A stretch of DNA of 64,000 nucleotides from Haemonchus contortus. Lineage: Eukaryota > Nematoda > Chromadorea > Rhabditida > Trichostrongylidae. The DNA lies in the NCBI GenBank assembly GCA_000469685.2, contig LS997564.1, forward strand, positions 23,524,165 to 23,588,164, read 5' to 3'. The position numbers and the translations under genes were made by a program. Shown piece after piece: positions 43,884 to 56,700 of this stretch. The notes beneath the pieces are model-generated. The model was not told the origin of the DNA and made no database searches. It saw only the letters and a program-made list of their open reading frames with translations. Position 1 is the stretch's first letter. The number at the start of each line of letters is the position of its first letter.

Positions 43884-44772
43884 CTGGGAAGGCACTCATT
43901 CGATACCGTGACGGACAGCAGAAGAATTGTTCGGACGATCTGCTCTGTTGGCATGCAAACCTTAACAACTGTAGTTCGAAATGAATAGGAGCACACAAAT
44001 CAAAATTTTTAAGTTTTTAGGAGTTCTCTAGTTGCAAATTGCTGATGCTGAACACAAAAATACTAAATTAATATTCTGAATAGAATTGAGCTGGAGGTAC
44101 ATAATTTGAATGAGCCTTAGCTTTCATTCGCAATGCAAACAGAATCATGATTCTTGATTATTCCTAGCCACATTGCATGTTAGTGGATTTAAAACTCACC
44201 CAATAGGACAACTTTTCTTGCCCGGTGTGCAAACAACGGGGAGCCGTGTTGAAGGATAGATGAGAGGATTTCCACGCGGACACACTTCTTGAGCTCCAGT
44301 GGGTCCTAATGTATTGGGTCCTGAAGGATTTACTGAAAACTATGTGGGTAGGTCTCACATATGTCGATTCACCTGTAGTTGTTGACATCCTTTGCTGCTT
44401 TCCAGAAATTCTCCCTGCAGTCGAGCAACAGAGATAGTCATGATTTTTGTAAGTGCACTCATAGCCTTTTGGGCAGCGTTGTTTGGTGCATCGTTGTGGT
44501 AGACCATTGATGAGGTATGGGACCCGTCCAGACGGACATGCTGAAACTGAAGCCTACAACAACCAATTCTCCCAAGTAAATCTTCCCACTAGACGTACCC
44601 AGTGAAGGAACGTCTGGGATCGAACAGCATATGTATTGGGTCCGTTTAGTGTTGATCTGGCAGGAGTAACCGTGAGGGCACTGCTTGGCTTTGGGGCTGC
44701 AGAACACCACCCGACCTGTCTCCGGGGAGAACAACGCTTTCGAATCGGTATTCGAACACTTTGAAGCTCCAG
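43884..44772 (-). CDS. Block A C-terminal lustrin modules
   Basis: Exons 44599-44772 ([17 protein letters not shown]), 44373-44540 ([25 protein letters not shown]), 44200-44332 ([18 protein letters not shown]) and 43884-43960 ([19 protein letters not shown]). The last exon's GTAATG donor leads either to block B or, if unused, to a stop near 43780. Confidence 0.85.
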
Positions 44773-47700
44773 CTGAGATTATTTTACAGTTTTACAGTGA
44801 TTTTCAGGAAGTACCCTTCATGAAGCTGATTTCCTCATGACAAACACGGACAATCGCTCGAATAGCTCACCTTTGCTTTGAACTATTTTCGAACGTGCAC
44901 TGGCAGAAGTGCACTTGCCGTTTAGGTTTACCATGTTCGCATTGCATTCACAGATGCCATCAGCACATATGGATCCTGAAACTGACTGGAATCATGCCTT
45001 TCCGGTGATCTCAAGGGTCTGAAACTCACGATCAGGACATTGTTCAGAGACGACGCATGGCTTGCCCAGCTCAACTCGGTTGTAACAGACATTGCCACTT
45101 TTGATTTGTTCAGGAGCACATTCTGAAGCACCTAACTCCCTGGAGATATGGACTTCACTTGAGTAAAGGCTTACTAGTTTCTGTTTGACAGAATCCACCC
45201 AACGGTTGAGTGGATGCAGGGCAGAGGCAACTTCCATCATGACAAATTGAACCACCAGTGCATTGTTCAGAATGCTGACACTCTTGTCCGGGAGCTGAAC
45301 GTGGGAGACACTTCCCATCGATGGAAACTTCCTCAGCTGAGCATTGCTCTGAAAAGGGGTTGCTAGAAATACTGTGTAATGGATGCCGAGAAGGAAGGAG
45401 ACCAACGTTCGTTTGTTGCGCAGCAGATATGATGGCCTCCGACGGAGCGTTGACAGGCAAACCCAACTGGGCACTTTGACTGTCCAACCACACACTTTTC
45501 GGGCTCTCCGAACGAACCCACGAATGCCACCGAATCGTTTGGACATCCTTAAAGCATGAAATGGCAGGGATTATGACATACTGCTTCTAGCTTGCTCACC
45601 TCCACTAACTCCACAGCACTGGAATTGACGATTGAGGGAGGAGAATTGGCAAAAGTAACCAGGAGGGCAGGTTGATGAGCCAGCCGTGCAGACTCGGACT
45701 TTCGTTCTCTTGTCTCGGTAGGCGATTTGAGCATTCGGACATCCGTCATCTGAAAGTTCGTTTGGGGAACGTAAAGGAATGAGTGGGAGGAGAGGGAGAG
45801 TCGTCCACTTACTGACTCTAACAGATTGCGGCGCCGGATTTGAACCACAGCACTGGTATCTAAAGACAAGAAATTATTTGAATCAGTTTGCAGGTTGAAA
45901 TCGTCCAAGGACCACCTCTGATTCGCTGTGGACCACTGACAGGTGGATCCTCCCGGGCAGGGAGCATTCTCCGGATTGAACGGGTCGCAGGTGGCAGTCT
46001 CCCCGTCAGAGTTGATGAAGACAAAGTTCCCAGGTGGACAGCCATCTAAAATAAATCTTTGAATTTGATGAGCACAGAGAAGTTTGGGCTCTAAGCTGGC
46101 GAAGAATGGCAGGTGGCGCACCATAATATGCGCATGATCGAATCCCCCTCTATATCCGGATAGGCCCATCAAGCATTTCAACTCGCTGGGGTCGGTTGAT
46201 TAGTAATGAGGTTAAAAGCACACTACGACCGATTCCAGATGAGAATTGGGTCACATGGGAAGGAAAGAGCTGCTGCTACGCCCCTTGCCAAGCTTCTTTT
46301 GCCGCTTGGACGGCTCATTTACCTGTAGTGTAAGTAGGTACCGTCGATTCTGTTCTGCAGCAAAAACCTTCCACAGTCGATGTATGCGATCTGAAATAAC
46401 TCGATGTTTTGCGCTAAGAAGGGCTACCATGTGAAAGAGCTAACCTGCAACTGTAACCACGCGGGCAGCTGACGAACGTGCCCATTGTACAAGCCCTAGG
46501 CAACTGCGACTGCTCATCCACGAAGAACTCGGCGTCGTCGGGACAGACTGCTGAAGAAGGTGTAGTGTTCGTTGTGATCCTAAGTTTGTGCAGAGCTTAC
46601 TAGGATTTACCATTGCTGGTGCAGCAAAAACCCTGCGACGCATTCGGTAGATAGCTCTGGCACGAGTAGCCTTCCGGACACTGGTCACTTCTTCCCACAG
46701 TACAGCGTGTGGGGATGGATGTGTATGGGTCCCTGTACAAAAACTTGCCAGCAGGACAGGTCCCTGTAAAGAGAATTGGCAATGGAGTAAGGTAAGTATC
46801 TAATCCGGGGAACATACTTCCAGCAATACTGGTGCAGCAGTAGTACTTGTTTCTCTGCATGTTGAAGCGACATAGGTAATTGGCAGGGCAGGAAGCGTCC
46901 ACATTCACGATGCATTCCCGTGGCGACATATCGGCAGTGCTGATGAATGCCTTCTCCTCCTCGGGACATACGCCTAGGTGAGAAGAGATCAGTCAAGAAG
47001 TTTGAGCAACTATACATTGTCCAAACTCGCCTTGGTCAGATGCTCCGCAGCAGACATGACCATTGATAAGAGCGTTGAAAGTGCAGGTGTATCCATTTGG
47101 GCAACTGTTGCTGAGCGCCTCATTGCATTGGATTGGCATCTGGGAATTCGGATCGACATAGGCAACATTTCCTGCTGGGCATGCTGTAAAAAGAGATTGT
47201 GACTGAACTCTGCTGGGGTATGGTCAAATCCTGGGTCCGGGAACTTCTCCCCTAACACGGCGTCGCACACGCCGCACCCGCCGCCTATCGCAGGATTGCG
47301 ATGGAAGATTGGAGCGCGCAATTTGTGAGGTAGGGAGTCTTTTAATTATTTGAATTGGCTGGCCGCTCATTTCGATTCCAATGCGGTCTTGATCATCATT
47401 TATATAGGAGGAGTCATTATAATTAATCAAGTCTAATAAACATGAAAAATAAAGGAAACAGTAGAAAAAACGGTCAAATCCAACGAAAAAGCAAGCCAGT
47501 CGAGGAAAAATATCGCGTCCTATCGATTGGCGGGAGGCGGGGTAAGTACGGTAATTGCAGTGACATTTGCCGCATGCCGCAAGGCAGAATGCCGCGATAG
47601 GGGAGAAGTTCCGCTACCCTCAAATCCTTAAATCATTGAATGACGAAATATTTCAGCTGGTTTGGGTCCCCAACCCTGTACCTTCGCCACAAACAAATTT

Positions 47701-50700
47701 TTATGCAACAATCCTAAAATAACTTCAGAGGGAGTTAGGGAGTATTCCAATATTCTTTCCATGGGTAGCATTGGTGAAGACTGGTCTGCTATTTCCATCT
47801 ACTTCAATGGAAATCAAGCGACCGATATAAAATTGGTGAGTTGTTCACTTCTACCGTAGGAAATCGATAGAAAAATAGCTTTTCCTTCAACATGATATCA
47901 CTAAGGCTACTAAGCTTGAACTTACCACTGCTGTAGCAGAAATTGTGACACTGTTGGGTGGTGAGGAAGTTGTTGTAGTTGCCATCACAGCCTCCGAATT
48001 GAAATTGGGTACACTTGTTGGTGACGATGTTGAAGTAATACCGAGTAACGAAGTTCGCCCCACACTGCGTCCCTTGCTGGGGAGGTAGGCCACACATGTA
48101 CGCTAGAAATCAACGGTTTTCTGACTATAACGAACATTCGAGCTTGATGTTACTTTCATCTAAAATTCACTATAATCACTGTGATGAAATGGTCATTTGG
48201 ATTTCAAAATAAGGGCCCTGACCACTTACATCTTCTTCCAGTCGCTGTACAAATTCACTTTTCCTTTACAGATCCAGCCCCCTTACCCACATTCTCTTCT
48301 TCAGGAACGTAGAACGTAGCATACGCAGGAGTAACCTCCGTGCCAATCGCTTAGATGATGTTCTCCATTTACAAGACTTACAACCAATATTTCTTTCATA
48401 CAGACGGTGTTCACTAACCTCTCGTAGGACAGCAACGATTGATTGAACCCGTTCCCACGATCACTGGACTGCATTCGTAGGAGTTTGGACAGTTTTCTTG
48501 GCTAGAACAGACTGTGAGCATGCCTGAATGGTCACGAAGCGGTGTCCCACCATACGGACATCCTGAAAAAACATTCAAAGTGGGTAGGTTTGGAATACCG
48601 CAACTCTTTGACTAGAGTGACCTAGAGAACAGAAAAATAGTTGTTTATTATTCATAATTTCTACGTAGCTAACAGTAAACTTATTAAAGCAGCGTTTATC
48701 TTAGCCATACGCCATACAGAAATATGAAAGAAATAGAATTATTCGGTCTACGTTAAACACAGTAAATCGCCTGGCCGTACCAAACCAACCATCGGGCTGG
48801 AGTGCTATGCCAGTAAGTCCGATTCTCGACTAATTGAATGCACATCTTCGACTAGGCAGAACGCTACAAATTGAATGAAGCGAGCGAAAGCATCATAGCA
48901 AAGATAGAAAAATTCTTGCGGTATTTTATCACTTCGACCTCAAGGCTACGTTGAGACATACTTGTTGAAGTTTGGAACTAAAGGCTATCGCGCTAGAAGT
49001 CACAGTCAGTGTGCATGAATACAGCAACCTAGCCTACCTCCAACACTGCAATGTTGTTCGCATTGCTCGCGGTTTGCGAAGTTATTCGAGTTTCCGTCGC
49101 ATCCATTATATTGAAAAGTCTCGCAGTTTTGGGTCTGAGCGTTGTAAAAATATCGAAAAGTTGATCCAGCACCACACTGCACGCCCGGGTCGGCGTTTAG
49201 CGAGCAGGTAAAAGCTGTAACATTGGAGTTGAGTCAAGCAAACACGTACAGATACACTCTGAAAAGACGCTCTACCTTTCGTGGGACAACATCCCCACTG
49301 CTCTCCGTCGAAATAGCACTCGTGGTTGGACGGGCAGCCTACACCCGGTGAACAAGTGGTGAAGTCTCCGAATTGATTGCGATACGCTTGACCTTGTATG
49401 CACTTCGGTTCAGCTGCAACGCTCAAAAATTAGGCCAAACACTTTAAGAAAACATAGAAAAGGGCTCACGGATAGCGTTTTTGCAGAAATTCTGGCAATC
49501 CAACACGGTTTCGAAGTTGTTGTCATTCCCTTGACATCCTGAAAGTCGCAATACTGTATAAAGGGTGAACAACACAAGGAGGGACTATGCGCCCTTATTT
49601 TGGATTCTGAGGTATTTCCTGATTTCACGCTACGGAACTTTGGATTCGATGCAATGAAAACAAGCATGCAGTTATCCACGAGCTGTGAAAATGACCCCAT
49701 TCAGCTTGACCTTGAAAATAGCGACCCGTGGAGACTAGATATCGCAAGAAATAACGTATGAGACCATCTTTGCGTTTATACTTGAACCGACCCATTCGCT
49801 TCAGCTCTCGAACATGATACGGGTATTAGGACAACTAAACGTCTACGGAAGGACCAAATATGAGCGAACTTCTATGCCGATTTGTATCTCTCGAAGGTGT
49901 AGCAGAAGTGTATCAAACTGCTGTAGAAGAACCGATCTCCGACTCAAAGCGTAAAGGCATCTTTCATAGTCCACGACCGGTCGCGCGACCGATCGCGCTA
50001 CTGGTCGCGCGAAAATCGCAGCCCGCCGGACCGTGACAACATACGGCCTGAACACCTGAGAGCAAGCGCATCTCCATCAGAGCGCTGGCGGCGCACTTCG
50101 GCTCCGGAAAAGGGCTCCTGCAGCGTGGAAGACATTGAGCCACGATGCCTGGAATGATCCTAAATAGCAGAGTCAGAAACTTGGATACGGTTATAAGCGG
50201 CGAACAAGCCGGATTCCGAAGTGTTAACCCACGAGTATCGGACTCGCCTATGTGTAGCATTCGTTTATTACAAGAAAGTTTCAAAGCAACGCGATACTAA
50301 GTGCCAATAATACGTATAGTATTAATTCAAGCTATACCGACCTCTTCGGAGAGCTGAACAGCGGCTATGCCCAGAAATAAGGCTGTTCAACGATCCATGA
50401 CAATTAAAAATATGCAAGGGCCACGGCAAGGTCATACGACTATCTGCACTAGCTTAGGTAGCCCTGTACAGTGATCTCGGCCGGATGGGAGGTATAGGGG
50501 TCAGTGTAGAACAGGCAGGTTGTCTGCTTTTCTGAAGATGGCTCATTTTTGCACTCCATCTCCACCAGAAACTCGTGTAATTATAGAAGGAATCGAGTGA
50601 AATCGGACTTGGAATGAATTCGTCAATAGTGAAGTGAACGCATAATCAGTTTAGTCCTGCAGCGACGCACAAGTGAGTGGAAATACCTTAAGTACCTGTT

Positions 50701-53700
50701 CAGCTTCACCGAAGACACTAGCAGAGGCTACAGTAGGCGCAAAACGGCTGTGGTTGAGCTGGTGTAGCTTCAATGGAATTCCAACTGCATTGCTAGACAA
50801 TGAACTCCCGAGGAAACCGAAAGCGTCTTCGTTCTGCTCGACGGTGATACGCGCGCTGCTGTACGGCGTAGTGTTGTGTCGCAGAAGTCAAAGGCACGTA
50901 GGATTCGGAAAGGGTCATACTACGAGCATGACACAAATACAAGGCTACGAAGAGGAGAAGTATTTGTCGATACTCTCCCCGGAATTTTATAAACGTGAAT
51001 GAGATTGAGTCGGTTATGTGGCGCGTTTGAAAGACATTTGGTGGACCTCACAGCCCAAAAATTGGATCCCGTTTGATCGCAAGTCATCGTCGGAAAGACC
51101 TTAAACGAGGTGGGTCGATTCGATGTTGAATATGCTTGACCAACAATGAAGACGACAGCACAGGACAGGAGCTGATGGTCAAAGTCGATTTGTAAGGATA
51201 AGTTGGATGTAGGTGATCCAGGTGATACCCAAGGAGACCGTCACTAAGACGTTTTCGAAAAATGAACAAAACAGAATAGGTTCACCTGTGTATTCAAACA
51301 TCTGACATTGTCGCGCCTTTGCGTTGTACCAGTACCGTTTCACATTCTCCGTGCAATCTCCAACTCGCAGTGGTTGAGCACAGATTGTTTCTGAAATCCA
51401 CTTCTACGTAAAAATCCCCGGTATGCCATTTCGCAGAAGAAGTTCATTTCGAAGGAAAGTGATTGTTCTAACGTTTTCTGGGACAGCAAACCCCCTGATC
51501 CACTCGACACTCGTGTGACAATGGGCACTGATTGTTAGCTTGACATCGTTGCGACTCCTCTCCGATTCGCAGTGGTGATCCTCGTTCACATTGTACTAAA
51601 ATAGCTCAATTTTTCATCAGTAGCAGGAATCTAGTACCCCACAAACACTAGCGCTTTTTTGATTTCTAAATTCTAAGCGGAACTGTATGGATATACTAAT
51701 CTTTCACTTTTCCTGTTCAAATGCTTCATCAGCTGTTGCAATGGTTTGAAATGGTGGCCCATGAAAATTATGAGTGGTGAGTTCTTCCTAGATAGTCTTT
51801 CCTCCCGTGTAATCTTCACCTTCAAATGCTAGTTTGGTGATTTCTTCAATTCTGATTAGAGTTTGGAAGGCACTTGTGTTGTTTTCGATGATACCACCTC
51901 GAGGCCAGTCGCTCCTTCCTACCTTCTTCTCATTCTTCAGCTTTTCTCCCACTTGGATACGTCCACACTTCTGTTAAATCACGTAACTCGTTGCTGACCC
52001 AAGATGCTTAAAAATGTACGAGGAAGTTCACTACCGTCAACTCTTTGCTCATTTGTCTCAGAGTCATGCTCTCAGTCTTTCCGACCTTCAACAAAGAATA
52101 TTAGTGAGGGAGACGCAGAGCTTTGGTGTACCCCGAGGGAAATGGGAAATTCTGAGGATATATCTGTTGTTTGTACTCTATTCGTTGGATTTAAGTAGAG
52201 TATGTCCACTCACTTAAGCTCTTCAGAAACCTTTTGCTGTCATAAGGCATATCATATGTATATGTAACATCACAGGAAATGATTGAAAACCCTTCCTAGG
52301 CTTAGAAATGTGAGATGCCCTGCTTTCCGTTTCTTACTATGCTTTTCTAGCAAAAGACGAGGGACATGTATTGCACTCACGGTGCTGCAGCTAATGACAA
52401 AGCTACACTGAGAGCTGTAGGAACAAGAAAGAAACGATCGCATGTTGGCAAAACACTGCTAAAAGCAGATCCGACAGCGAAAGTGCCAAAATGGCTACAC
52501 TCACGGAACTTCCCCCCCCCCCCTCTCCCCCCGTTTCCCCCCCCCCCCCCCCCTGCAAGAATTTATAGTTACTTCTACTAACAAGATTGAGTCCGATGCT
52601 TTCAAAGAGTTCGGGATTTCTCATGTAAGTCATAACGGTATCTGTGCATTGTAATGCCAGATCACTATGAACGGTGCGTTAAGGTCTGGAGAGAAAATGA
52701 TTCTTCACTGACAAAACAGCCATGATATATAAAATAACTTTCAATCCAGTCCGCCAAAAACTAAATTCTTTTGATAAGGTTCTTTGTTCTGTAATATTGG
52801 ACTCACATCTAGCACAGTATAGTTCGCATTCGTGCCGTGAAAGGAAGTTGTTGAAATTTCCGCCTGCACCGTGGTAGACGAAATCTTGACAGCGACCTGT
52901 CGTAGTGTCGTAGTAGAACCTAAAGAAGCGTAACTACTCTATAAACATATACTTATCGCTAACTATTGAGATTTATTCGCAAGAATTTGACTTCCATTCA
53001 AGTTACCATTAATGACTGATACATAGTTGAATAACCGTGTATTAAATTTTAACTATTGAAAACTGACAATGATTTGATATAACGCTATCATCGTACACTC
53101 ACATCTTCACGGAGCTACTCCCACCAACTACTAACTTTTGTAATTGCTCTTATTTCCGCGTACTTTTCTGTTTCTCCTTGAAAGGGTAAGTGGTGTGGAA
53201 ACAGGTGGGCACACGCATTGTCCAGGGATCGATGCTGGGCTAGTCAAAGTAAATCTTCCATCATTCCAGGATCGGTTTATTTGTATCGGACTAGCCTTGA
53301 AGGATTATAGTACTGACTTGTACACCGACTAATGATCAGAGATCATTGTATAGTCCTAACACGCATTCAAAACGTCACTGTAGTTCTGATGGAAGCCGAT
53401 GCCCGCCCACATCGCAAGACGTGATTGATCATGCTCTTCTCCCTAGAGGGTTAACCCGAATCCTACATGGAATGAACTGCTTGCAGCATGCCGGCAGTGA
53501 ACGTGTCGTTAGAGCGTTAGTGTCTGTTACTACTTCACTGTTTATCCTTCCTGTGTTTTCCATCGCAAAAAACGAGAACTCGTGGTGATGAATGGCTCCA
53601 TAAATGCGTGGAAAAGAGTAAAATGCTTGAAAAAAGGACCTCATGGGATGAGGTAAGGAAGTTTTCTGATTTGCTATGAACTACGGATGAGCTTATGACA

Positions 53701-56700
53701 CAATCTGAAGTTAGAGCCAAGAGACACGTGTGTGTTCGAATAAAGCCACTATTAAGAAAACCAACTCTTGGGAGAAGCAGAGTTGACAGAGAAGCTGAGC
53801 CTGATACGGTTCTAGATGAAATTAAGACGAAAAATCCCTCAGTAACGACTATTTACTCGGCTGGTGTTAGGTAGGATTCGGGACAAGAACCACTTTCGCG
53901 TGCCATATCAAAATTGTGTACTTAATCTGGTTTTCTGAACTAGCCTTCATAGGATGCTTTGAGACAATATGTTTTAATAAAGGTCGATTAGGCGACGCTT
54001 CTCTCCGACTGGCACTTTTCTTCGCAACCCCTTTCGCGAAGATTGTGACTTTCTTCACTATCTCCTTTCAAAGTGATTATGAGCTATTCGCCGCTTGAAA
54101 AATGGTAGGCGATCTTTCACTTTAGAGGCACAGTTCAAGATAAAAATGGTTTCTGATGTTCCCCCACAGGATGAATTTCATGCTCCCGCGAAAACCATAT
54201 CTGGCACTATTAGGTCGGAGAACGGCCTAGTTAGGGAATTATAAAGACTCAGAGATTGACCCGAGTGTATCCTCGGACGAGTTTCACCGTCATAGTAGAG
54301 GCTGCACCGATCACAAGGGAACCCATGTAAGAACTTTAAACAACTTGTCATGACCCATAGCGACAGTGAAAGACAGCTCTGTACACTTCTGGCTTTATGT
54401 ATATAGCTCTTTGCGCAATTGCAATAACAGAAATCTCGCCCGAATATCCCTTCCATGTTATTCCCGTCATCGTAATCTCGTCCAACCATCATTTTCCCTA
54501 CTTTTTAGGGGCCTTATTATTCTCAAAATCGGCGAATTTTCACGCTTTCTTCACTACCAATGAACTATTCCCAATCTATATTTCCGCTTCTCGAATAAAA
54601 ACGTGTACCTCAAAATTATCGCGTACTGTGCCTTTAAGCATAGCATCAATGATAACTGGCGAACCACTGTAACCTCGAAAAGGAAGCTATGCAAAATGAC
54701 TCTCGCGCCCGGAGACTTACTCTCGTGCAACGGATCCCTCTTGACCCATACCCGCAATCCGCGGCTTTCGAAGTTCCCTGGCTTTCCCGGAATAGTCAAC
54801 TGTTTCGTAAAATAATTTTCTGACGTGCACATAACGCACAAATTTTAGCAAAGTAGACCCATTTCTGTCAGAGTTGAGAAATAACATTTTCCGATAAATC
54901 ATGAAGAAAACACATGTGAGACCTGATGGTTTCGCGTCCAGTTGTGACAAGGAACCCTGCATGAAAAATGCTGGATCGTACAGTGATGTCAAATGAGCGT
55001 CCTCCTCGTGACGAACAGACGGAAGCTAAAGCAGTGATGTCTTGCGACCCTGCTATCATCTTACTGTTAGACTCTCGGACGGAAAGTGCTACACGTGCCT
55101 GGAGTAGGGCAGCAGAGGTGCTGACTGCCAACAGAGGTGCACTGGAAGTCGTTGCCGCAACTTGTCGCAGAAGCACAGGAAGTCACAGGTCGCTCCACAT
55201 TCACTGCCACTTCGCCAGAATACTGTGGAGAGCCTCTCGAACAAGCTGAAACTGCTGGCCATTCCCGACCGAAGTGAATAGCGTTGATCGCTCACTTACT
55301 GTCTCTGCAGTACGACTCGCAGTGCTGAATAGTCCTGAAGTTGTTTGCTGAGTGATACTGCGCTTCCGAAGCGTGCGGATCCCACATGAACTGTTGGCAC
55401 GTACCTTGAAAACAGTTCAATGATTGGGACTTACTAGAACACTTAAGTTCGAAGCAATACCTGTAACAGAATTGTACCACCATCGCGGTTCCGTCGGATT
55501 GGGTCCAGTGACCTGAGGTTGTATACAAGCGAGAGCTGAAAAAATACAGGTTTTTCTCGATCTATCGAGTCCTCTGCAGACTGTACAGACCTCGGCTAGG
55601 ACAGCAGACACCGTTTGCCGTGGGAGCGTATTGTGACAGGGGAAATTGCTCAGCCAGCGTGATCTGAATGTCGAAAAGTTTCTTGAATACAGAAGTTAGG
55701 ACAAGTGAAAGGAGCTAGTGCATCCAATATCGCAATAACTACCTTTGAAATTGCAGGTTCTTTCATGGGATTTTAAAGCACCGCAAAAGAAAGTGTAGAC
55801 TGGTGACGGAGTAATCCCATGACCACCCCAGTGCGCCTATACTTATTTCTACATGCATACGTAGGTTCCAGTACCTGTTCTATTTACTGCAGCTCTCCAT
55901 CCAACTGAGTTCCATTACAGTAAAACCTAGCAACCAATCACATACTTACTGCTATTTATCAACAATGTCATCGTAGGAACCGTTGATTTCACGGATGAAT
56001 TGAAAAATTCGGCATCTGATTCAAGGTCGCCTTAATTACTATGCAAATGAGCACAAGTGGCAGTCTCACAAGATTGGCGATTTGTGGACAAAATTCAGTC
56101 TCGGACGGAACTCGGACCCGTACTTGTGCTTTCCGGACACCCGCTCTGCCCTTACACTACCGAGACACCGCTTGCCCTCGCCTTCTCAATGCAGCAGTTA
56201 ACAAATCTTCAAGTCAAGATAAGTGAAGTCTCCGAGCTTCGCGCTGGCTGCGTACTAGGCCGAAGATCGAGGCCTTGCAGGGTTATGACTACTGTCAGGG
56301 GTTGAGACCTGTGGAGCGCAAGGCTGTACTCAATGCAAATATAACTCAGCAATCGATGTGAAAGCTGTAGCCGGTGCTTAAGAGGTATGCTGGGGCGCCG
56401 GAAAGTTGGAAAATCCTAACATTCTTTAATCTGTGGGATCGACTTACGCAGTTGCCTTCTGACCAGCTCACTGACCAGGCAAAGATGAAGGTAGATGCTG
56501 TGGCTCTCCATTCGGTGCGCAATAATCCTTAGACAGTTATATTCAGAACGGCATGCCGTAGATGGGAACATAATTGGGTACCATTTCGGCATGTAATTCT
56601 AGCTTGAGCCCCTCGTTCTATCTCAGTGTTCCCTGCAGGTGTTCTATTATGAAAAGAATTGGAAGAATCTCCATCCAGGAAGTAATATGATTTATGAAGA

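Noticed and set aside
55067..55095. In-frame TAA as the end of block A
   Set aside because: A GTGTAG donor just before it joins in phase to the reduced Kunitz exon at 52919, the order seen in block B.
56041..56305. Short ORF with [17 protein letters not shown]
   Set aside because: Resembles a recurrent spurious peptide of repetitive DNA; no domain, no splice context and no supporting frame.
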